Shown in pieces: positions 1 to 4,407 of a stretch of 5,515 nucleotides of DNA. The notes below the pieces were generated by a model. That model made no database searches. It saw only the letters and a list, made by a program, of their open reading frames with translations, and was not told where the DNA came from. Both the position numbers and the translations under genes were made by a program. Source of the DNA: CAWJPY01 sp963844865 (GTDB lineage Bacteria > Acidobacteriota > Thermoanaerobaculia > Thermoanaerobaculales > Sulfomarinibacteraceae); NCBI GenBank assembly GCA_963844865.1, contig CAWJPY010000016.1, positions 1-5,515 of the forward strand, in the 5' to 3' direction. Positions within the stretch are counted from its first letter, which is position 1. Each line of letters begins with the position of its first letter.

Positions 1-94
1 CGCCTCGAGCCCTGGTGGCGCCCTCGGGCCCCCTCCCGCTGACGCGGCGGTGCGCGTCTCGGTCGGACCGGCTCCCAATGACATGCCATTCCCC

Positions 95-147
95 TGTCAC
101 CCTGAGCATCCTTACGCCGCTTCGCCGCGGTGGCGCATGGGATGACA
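95..147. repeat. Palindromic hairpin element, copy A (TGTCA...TGACA)
   Basis: A 53-base element starts TGTCACCCTGAG and ends GGGATGACA. The outer arms pair over TGTCA/TGACA and continue with CCC/GGG apart from one mismatched or bulged base. Inner pairing is available between CGCC (115-118) and GGCG (132-135), or CCGC (117-120) and GCGG (127-130). It shares 11 of its first 12 bases with copy B, which lies 36 bases to the right, and has nearly the same length. It sits just beyond the 3' end of a minus-strand operon, a usual place for REP-type intergenic palindromes. Dispersed repeats with TGTCAYCCTGAG-like ends are common in several GC-rich phyla; that this belongs to one of those families is inference. 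Confidence 0.5.
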
Positions 148-183
148 CGCCAATCTCGGAGACGGCGGGGCGAACCGATATCG

Positions 184-235
184 TGTCACCCCGAGGCCAG
201 CACTCGGTCCGCCGAGCGTCGTGCCCAGGGTGACA
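184..235. repeat. Palindromic hairpin element, copy B (TGTCACCC...GGGTGACA)
   Basis: A 52-base element with perfect 8-base terminal arms, TGTCACCC (184-191) and GGGTGACA (228-235). Inside, GCAC (200-203) can pair with GTGC (221-224), and CTCGG (203-207) with CCGAG (212-216) around a TCCG loop, so the whole unit can fold into one long, partly interrupted stem. It is in the same orientation as copy A and of almost equal length. Its ends are better conserved than its interior, as expected of a mobile or REP-like palindrome rather than a protein-binding site. A transcription-terminating or mRNA-stabilising role for the minus-strand operon ending at 319 is possible but unproven. Confidence 0.55.
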
Positions 236-318
236 ATGGACAGGAGCGACCGGCCGTCTCCGGGCGGCTCCAAGTCATCGCACGAGACACCGCCCCCAAA
301 GGCGCGCAACGATGCTCA

Positions 319-1653
319 TCAAGACTGTCGAGCGATGAGCCGGGCCACCCGGCGGCCGAGTCGGATGGCGGCCGAGATGGTGCGGTCCTCGGGGTAGAAC
401 TGAGCCGAGTCGGTGATCCAGAGACCGGGCACCGGCGTGGCGTGGTCCGGCACCTGGTGGGCGAATCCCACCGTGCAGATGGCCTGGGCATGGCGGGCGC
501 GGCTGACCTCGAAACGGTCGATCCAGGACTCCTCGAAGGCAGGGTTGAGGAGCCGCAGCCCGGCCACGGCCTCGGCGCGCAGCCTCTCGTCAGCGAATCC
601 GAAGCGCGGATGGGAGGTGCGCAGGTAGTGGGGGATGTACAGGACCTTGCGCCCGCCGAGACCGGGAACGGGATTGAGGTTGGTGTACTCGATGACCCCG
701 TTGAAGGGGATCCGGCGATCGTTGATGTTGGTCCAGAAGGCACTGGTGAGCGATCTCTTGAGGATGAGCAGCACGCACACCACCCCCAGGTACTCCACGT
801 CCTCCAGGCGCCGCCGGTAGTCCCCGGGCAAATCCGGTGCGATTTCCGGCAGGAGGGCCAGGGGAACGGTGGAGATCACATGCCGCGCGGGAAGCGGTGC
901 CGTCTCCCCGGCCACCACCACGCCACGAACGCCGCCCGCGTCGCTCAGGATCCTCTCCACCCTGGCGTCGGTGCGAATGGTCACGTTGTCCATGGCGGCG
1001 AGCCGCTGCATGAGGGCGTCGATGAGGGTGGCCGAACCCTGCTCCAGGTAGCCCAGGCGCTCCCGCCCCCATGGCGTGCGGCGGGAGGTGGCGAGGCGGT
1101 GGATGCGATGCCACATCCACGCCGCCGACACCGTGTGGTGGGCATCACCGAACTTGATCCGGAGCAGGGGGTCCCAAATGACCTCGTAGGCCCGGTCTCC
1201 GATCTGCTCCCGCAACCAGGTGGTGGCCGACAGGCCGTCGAGCTCCAGCCACGAGCGACGGTACCGGCTGCGGATGATGTTGAGCCCGAAGCGGAGCCTC
1301 TCGAGCGGCGGTACCGGACGAAAGCGGAGCAGGTCCAAGGGGCTGGCGAATCCGTACCTCCTGCCGTCGTGCCAGAAGGCGGTCGGGCTCCTGCGCCAAT
1401 GGAGGCGGCGATCGATGCCAAGCTCGGCAGCCAGATCCATGAGGTCATGGTCGGAGCGACAGATGAAGTGGTAGAAGCGCTCGATGGGTTCGCCGTCGAC
1501 CACCACCGACTCGGCCAGGCCGCCGGCTCGAGATCCGGCCTCGAGAACCACGACCCGATACCCCCGCCGCGCGAGGTCGAGGGTCGCGGTGAGTCCGGCG
1601 ACACCTGCGCCCAGGATGCACACCTGTGCGCTGGACTCGGGATTGGTGCTCAC
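319..1653 (-). CDS. FAD-dependent oxidoreductase, protoporphyrinogen oxidase-like / flavin amine oxidase superfamily
   Basis: A 444-residue protein with a Rossmann dinucleotide-binding motif at its N-terminus: ILGAGVAG at 13-20 (GxGxxG), then VVVLEAGSRAGG at 34-45, whose acidic E38 should bind the FAD ribose and whose RAGG is the usual second flavin motif. Near the C-terminus, GLWITDSAQFYPEDRTISAAI (410-430) is the second FAD-contacting segment typical of protoporphyrinogen oxidase-like and UDP-galactopyranose mutase-like enzymes. The length fits this class. No signal peptide or membrane helix is evident, so it is probably cytoplasmic or membrane-associated. It starts at GTG 1653-1651, overlapping the upstream gene as GTGA and preceded by GAGGTG seven bases away, so translation is coupled. 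Relatives often sit in envelope polysaccharide clusters, and the GT-C neighbour supports a role in glycan or glycolipid modification. The exact substrate is unknown; true protoporphyrinogen oxidase is unlikely because no haem genes are nearby. Confidence 0.85.
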   Translation of the reverse strand: MSTNPESSAQVCILGAGVAGLTATLDLARRGYRVVVLEAGSRAGGLAESVVVDGEPIERFYHFICRSDHDLMDLAAELGIDRRLHWRRSPTAFWHDGRRYGFASPLDLLRFRPVPPLERLRFGLNIIRSRYRRSWLELDGLSATTWLREQIGDRAYEVIWDPLLRIKFGDAHHTVSAAWMWHRIHRLATSRRTPWGRERLGYLEQGSATLIDALMQRLAAMDNVTIRTDARVERILSDAGGVRGVVVAGETAPLPARHVISTVPLALLPEIAPDLPGDYRRRLEDVEYLGVVCVLLILKRSLTSAFWTNINDRRIPFNGVIEYTNLNPVPGLGGRKVLYIPHYLRTSHPRFGFADERLRAEAVAGLRLLNPAFEESWIDRFEVSRARHAQAICTVGFAHQVPDHATPVPGLWITDSAQFYPEDRTISAAIRLGRRVARLIARQS

Positions 1654-3344
1654 GTCGGCCCACCTCGGCGACGGGTTCCCTCTCGTCCCGATGCCGTGCG
1701 GCCGGAATCCGGGCGGCCCGGTTGGGGCCGGGTACGGTGCACGCTGCCGGGACGAAACCTCCCCGGCTGCAGGGACATCGCCATGCCCGCCGTCAAGGGG
1801 CGGGAGGCCAGCTCGTCGAGCACCCGCGGCGGAGCGATCCCGAAGCGGTTGGTGGCGGCCTCGTAGACGACCGCCTGCACCTGGTGAACGGCCAGGGCGG
1901 TGGTGAGCTCGCCCCGAGACACCGGCTCGAACAGGGGGGGATCCACGTCCCCCTCAACCGCGGCGCAGTAGGTGACGAAGCCGTAGGTGTCGGCCAGGCC
2001 GCCGATGCCCCAGGGTCTGCGGTAGATCCACTTGTACGTGGTCGGCCAGTACCAGGGCCTGCCGCCGTAGGCGGCGAGGAGCCGGTCGGCCCATACCATG
2101 GTGTCGTCGCGGATGAAGACGGTCACGCGTTCCGGGTGCGACAGCATGACCGGCAGCGCGTCCCGCAGGAAGGAGTCCGCAGCCTCGCGGTGCAGCTCGC
2201 CGATCAGCCCGTAGTCATGCTCCTCCACAGCCATCCCCCAAGCGGCGTGGCCCACGTAGAGGAGGAACACAGCAGCGGCCGGCAACAGCCACCATCGGCT
2301 CCGCGCCGTCCGCGCGCGGTGCAGGATGTCGGTGGCTGTAACACCCACCACCAGCGCCACCCCGACCAGCGGCACGTAGTGGTAGCGCGAGGTCTGGAAG
2401 GGCACGAACAGGGTCGGGAGCACGGTGATCGGGATCCACAGGACTCCGAAGCGGTAGCGGGTCGGCAGACGCCACACCGCGGCCGCGGCGGCCACCAGGA
2501 GCAACGCCGCCAGCCACACCGGGATCAGGGGGCCGCCGGTCTTCAGCACCTCCTGCTCGAGGTAGGTGGCGTCGGGTCCCACGTAGGAGAGGACGAGCTC
2601 GAAGAAGCGCGGCAGGGCGCTCCAGGAGACGTCCAGGTACGAGGGCTGCCGGAGCGTCAACATGAGAGGCGTGAAGACGGCGGCGGCGGACCACATGGGC
2701 AGGGTTTCGAGCAGCCGGCGACGGCGGTGGCTGCTATCCACGAAGAGAAGCGCCCAGACCACGGCAACGGCCGGGAACATGAGGGCGTTCTCCTTGCAGA
2801 AGAGGGCCACCAGCAGGAGAGGGGCGGCCGCCACAGAGCGGCCGCGGATGAACAGGAGGAGCGCTGCCAGGCCGAAGAGCAGCGCCAGAGGATCGGCGAC
2901 GGCGTAGAGGTGAAAGACCGCCTCCGAGATCCGGTAGTTGACACCCCAGAGCAGGGCCGCGAGCACCGCTCCGGCCTCACCCGCCCCCGATCGCAGGGCG
3001 AGGCGGCCGACCAGGAGGACGTTGCCGAGGTGGATGGCGAGCGCCACCCCGAGAAACGCCGGGTACGAGAACCCCGCGACCAGGTAGGTCAGGATCACGT
3101 AGAGGGCGGCGCCATGGCGCACGAAGTTGGACTGGGCGCCCAGGAACAGACCGGGGTCGTTCACGGTCCGGGCCGCGTTGTACAGCCAGCTGAAAGCGTC
3201 GCCGGCGAAGAAGTTGTCCAGTCCCGGCAGATAGAGCACGGTCACAGCCGCGAGCACCGCGGCCCAGGCCAGCAGGCGGGAGCGCGTGCCGGCGGCGGGC
3301 AGGACGGCGACGGGGGGCGGACGGCGCTCCGATCCATCGACCAT
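1650..3344 (-). CDS. Polytopic membrane glycosyltransferase-like protein (GT-C fold, PMT/TMTC/ArnT-like)
   Basis: A 564-residue protein with about ten to twelve hydrophobic segments between residues 23 and 370, then a mainly soluble C-terminal part (about 371-564). GT-C hallmarks are visible. There is an acidic residue in the first loop (FFAGDAFSWLY, 45-55, D49), where these enzymes place the metal- or lipid-phosphate-binding acid. CKENALMFP (183-191) resembles the K-E-[ST]-A-L-x-x-P motif of protein and oligosaccharyl mannosyltransferases. TSRYHYVP (318-325) resembles the RYxYxP motif of TMTC-like proteins. Such enzymes move a sugar from a polyprenyl-phosphate donor to an acceptor on the outer side of the inner membrane. 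The first loop has GDA rather than the common DD/DE pair, so catalysis is uncertain. The ATG has no Shine-Dalgarno but a TAGTCT box six bases upstream, suggesting a leaderless mRNA. It forms an operon with the flavoenzyme gene. The last ~35 residues are Arg/Pro/Gly-rich and may be poorly conserved. Confidence 0.75.
   Translation of the reverse strand: MVDGSERRPPPVAVLPAAGTRSRLLAWAAVLAAVTVLYLPGLDNFFAGDAFSWLYNAARTVNDPGLFLGAQSNFVRHGAALYVILTYLVAGFSYPAFLGVALAIHLGNVLLVGRLALRSGAGEAGAVLAALLWGVNYRISEAVFHLYAVADPLALLFGLAALLLFIRGRSVAAAPLLLVALFCKENALMFPAVAVVWALLFVDSSHRRRRLLETLPMWSAAAVFTPLMLTLRQPSYLDVSWSALPRFFELVLSYVGPDATYLEQEVLKTGGPLIPVWLAALLLVAAAAAVWRLPTRYRFGVLWIPITVLPTLFVPFQTSRYHYVPLVGVALVVGVTATDILHRARTARSRWWLLPAAAVFLLYVGHAAWGMAVEEHDYGLIGELHREAADSFLRDALPVMLSHPERVTVFIRDDTMVWADRLLAAYGGRPWYWPTTYKWIYRRPWGIGGLADTYGFVTYCAAVEGDVDPPLFEPVSRGELTTALAVHQVQAVVYEAATNRFGIAPPRVLDELASRPLTAGMAMSLQPGRFRPGSVHRTRPQPGRPDSGRTASGREGTRRRGGPT
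1661..1666 (-). promoter_or_regulatory. Ribosome binding site of the FAD oxidoreductase gene
   Basis: On the minus strand GAGGTG lies seven bases before the GTG at 1653-1651. It is inside the last codons of the upstream membrane-protein gene. This supports the GTG start and translational coupling through the GTGA overlap. Confidence 0.65.
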
Positions 3345-3350
3345 CCATCG

Positions 3351-3356
3351 AGACTA
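3351..3356 (-). promoter_or_regulatory. -10 box for the minus-strand operon (leaderless)
   Basis: On the minus strand TAGTCT (TANNNT) ends exactly six bases before the ATG at 3344-3342, and is preceded by TGC as in an extended -10 (TGnTANNNT). No Shine-Dalgarno sequence precedes the ATG (GTCTCGATGG). A transcript starting about seven bases after the box would begin at or next to the start codon. No convincing -35 hexamer is seen. Confidence 0.5.
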
Positions 3357-3368
3357 GCACGCAGCAAG

Positions 3369-3377
3369 GGTCGGACC
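3369..3377. promoter_or_regulatory. Palindrome GGTC-G-GACC in the divergent promoter region
   Basis: A perfect inverted repeat, four bases each side of a central G, lies 12 bases upstream of the minus-strand -10 box and 34 bases upstream of the plus-strand one. It is placed where a regulator could act on both promoters. The same 12 bases (GGTCGGACCGGC) recur at 61-72 in the left gene-free flank. An operator role is speculative; in DNA this GC-rich the match could be chance. Confidence 0.2.
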
Positions 3378-3411
3378 GGCGCGCGGGGCGACGCTCCGGC
3401 ACGCGCTGCGC

Positions 3412-3417
3412 TAGGCT
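3412..3417 (+). promoter_or_regulatory. -10 box for the zinc-ribbon protein gene (leaderless)
   Basis: TAGGCT (TANNNT) is followed by six bases (GTGCCG) and then ATG at 3424. No Shine-Dalgarno sequence precedes that ATG. The spacing mirrors the divergent gene exactly and suggests transcription starts at the A of the ATG. This favours ATG 3424 over the in-frame GTG at 3418, which would lie between the -10 box and the expected +1. Confidence 0.5.
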
Positions 3418-3423
3418 GTGCCG

Positions 3424-4320
3424 ATGACGGAGCCCACGCGTTGCGGCGAGTGCGACCAGCCACTTTCCCCCGGCACCACCATCTGCCGGTCCTGCGGCTG
3501 GGACCAGACCACCTCCTTGGCCCGGCCGCCTCGGCGCTCGCTGCGCGCGACGCTGGCCGGCGGGGCATGGAGACTGCTGCTGTACGGGGTGATCCTGGCC
3601 CTGCCCGTGGTCGGCTTCCTGCGCCTGCGCGCCACCGGCCCCGGCCCGGACCTCGCCACCACCCTGCGGTGGATGGCCCTCGGCGACGGCGGCCGGGCCC
3701 GAGAGCTGGTCACCATCCACCGCGCCTACGAGATCGCGGCCGCCGCCGCCCGCTTCGCCGTCAAGGAGCAGGAGCCACCGACCCTGGTCGGTGACTGGGC
3801 GAACACCCTGGCTCCCTACGCGACCATGAACGTGCGGGGGTGGCTCCCCCTCCTGTTCTGGGGCGCCACCACCGCGAGCGCTCCACCCTCGGTGCGCACC
3901 TTCTTCCAGGTCCGGTCCGACGACGGATGGGGCCGACCCTATCGTCTGACTGCGCGCACCCTGCCCCGGGATAGCGCTGGAGCCGACGATGTCCAGGTGG
4001 CGGCGGATCTCGACCGCGGTCTCAAGGCCTCGTTGTTTCGAACCGCGACCCCTGACCTGGACAACGGCGGCGACTGGATGCGCCTCGAGATCGTCTCAGC
4101 GGGACGTGACGGTCGCTTCTCCACCGGCGACGATCTTGCCCTGGCGTCCTACGCCCCCGTCGGCTTGACGCTGCGCCTGACCCGCGAGCCCGGGCAGGTC
4201 CAGCGGCAGATCGAGCACGCCTTCGTCCGCGGCCGTCAGTACTTCCGCATCGTGGGCAGCCGCTTCGACCTCATCGACGCCCGCCTGCTCGCGGAGTTCC
4301 GACTGGAGTATCTCCCATAG
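3424..4320 (+). CDS. Zinc-ribbon, single-pass membrane protein with GspG/pseudopilin-like C-terminal domain
   Basis: A 298-residue protein counted from ATG 3424; a GTG two codons upstream is possible. The N-terminus is a compact zinc ribbon, C7-x2-C10-x10-C21-x2-C24 (CGEC...CRSCGW), followed by an Arg-rich stretch and one transmembrane helix at about 48-66. The rest should lie outside the membrane. It resembles the C-terminal domain of type II secretion major pseudopilins: a long amphipathic helix (93-115), LAPYATMN (129-136), DGWGRPYRL (167-175) and SAGRDGRFSTGDDL (225-238). The last two match the DPWGNPY and SAGPDGxxGTxDD patterns of GspG, whose Asp-rich loop binds calcium. There is no prepilin-peptidase N-terminus and there are no secretion genes nearby, so it is probably not a working pseudopilin. 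Its function is unknown. It likely has its own leaderless promoter; the downstream peptidase gene starts 87 bases after the stop and appears to have a separate promoter. Confidence 0.85.
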   Translation: MTEPTRCGECDQPLSPGTTICRSCGWDQTTSLARPPRRSLRATLAGGAWRLLLYGVILALPVVGFLRLRATGPGPDLATTLRWMALGDGGRARELVTIHRAYEIAAAAARFAVKEQEPPTLVGDWANTLAPYATMNVRGWLPLLFWGATTASAPPSVRTFFQVRSDDGWGRPYRLTARTLPRDSAGADDVQVAADLDRGLKASLFRTATPDLDNGGDWMRLEIVSAGRDGRFSTGDDLALASYAPVGLTLRLTREPGQVQRQIEHAFVRGRQYFRIVGSRFDLIDARLLAEFRLEYLP

Positions 4321-4368
4321 GGGTCGGACGCGCCGGCCTTCGCCTCTCCACTCCCATGCCGGCTGGGC

Positions 4369-4374
4369 TACCAT
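4369..4374 (+). promoter_or_regulatory. Candidate -10 box for the S9 peptidase gene
   Basis: TACCAT matches TATAAT at four of six positions and fits TANNNT. If initiation follows six bases later, as proposed for the two upstream genes, the mRNA would begin at A4381 with a 27-base leader carrying a strong Shine-Dalgarno. No clear -35 element is seen. Confidence 0.3.
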
Positions 4375-4381
4375 GCTTTCA

Positions 4382-4402
4382 CCCGGCACACCGGGAGGGA
4401 GG
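4382..4402 (+). promoter_or_regulatory. Leader hairpin and Shine-Dalgarno of the S9 peptidase gene
   Basis: CCCGG (4382-4386) and CCGGG (4391-4395) form a perfect five-base stem around a CACA loop. The strong purine-rich Shine-Dalgarno GGGAGGGAGG (4393-4402) begins in the right arm and leaves five bases before ATG 4408. The GGAGG nearest the start (4398-4402) stays unpaired, so translation should not be blocked. The hairpin may protect the mRNA 5' end. The Shine-Dalgarno is what fixes the start at 4408. Confidence 0.5.
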
Positions 4403-4407
4403 ACGAC

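Larger units (their letters stand above)
1..318. other. Gene-free left flank containing two hairpin repeats
   Basis: No reading frame here shows recognisable protein character. The open frames are short, rich in Arg, Pro and Ser, and continue as antisense shadows of the flavin oxidoreductase gene that ends at 319. Bases 1-94 could be the tail of a gene entering from the left (one forward frame stops at 40-42, another at 140-142), but neither fragment is recognisable. Bases 95-147 and 184-235 are two similar inverted-repeat elements, listed separately. No G/C hairpin followed by a T-run is visible downstream of the minus-strand stop codon, so any transcription end here would have to use the hairpin repeats or Rho. 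Confidence 0.55.

Noticed and set aside
95..235. A minimal CRISPR array (two repeats, one spacer)
   Set aside because: The repeats are ~52 bases with diverged interiors, the gap is 36 bases, and no cas gene is in view. Hairpin REP/MITE-like elements fit better.
130..1866. A 578-codon forward open frame opposite the flavin oxidoreductase gene
   Set aside because: It is the antisense shadow of a gene with clear FAD motifs; the translation is Gly/Arg/Pro/Glu-rich with no domain pattern. Long open antisense frames are expected at this GC content.
3418..3420. GTG as start of the zinc-ribbon protein
   Set aside because: It abuts the TAGGCT -10 box and would lie upstream of the expected transcription start. 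ATG 3424 fits the leaderless spacing that the divergent gene also shows.
1626..3794. A 722-codon forward open frame running across the GT-C-like gene and into the zinc-ribbon gene
   Set aside because: It crosses a divergent promoter and is antisense to a gene with convincing membrane topology. Its product is charged and low in complexity (many H, Q, G, R, E), typical of the complement of hydrophobic codons.
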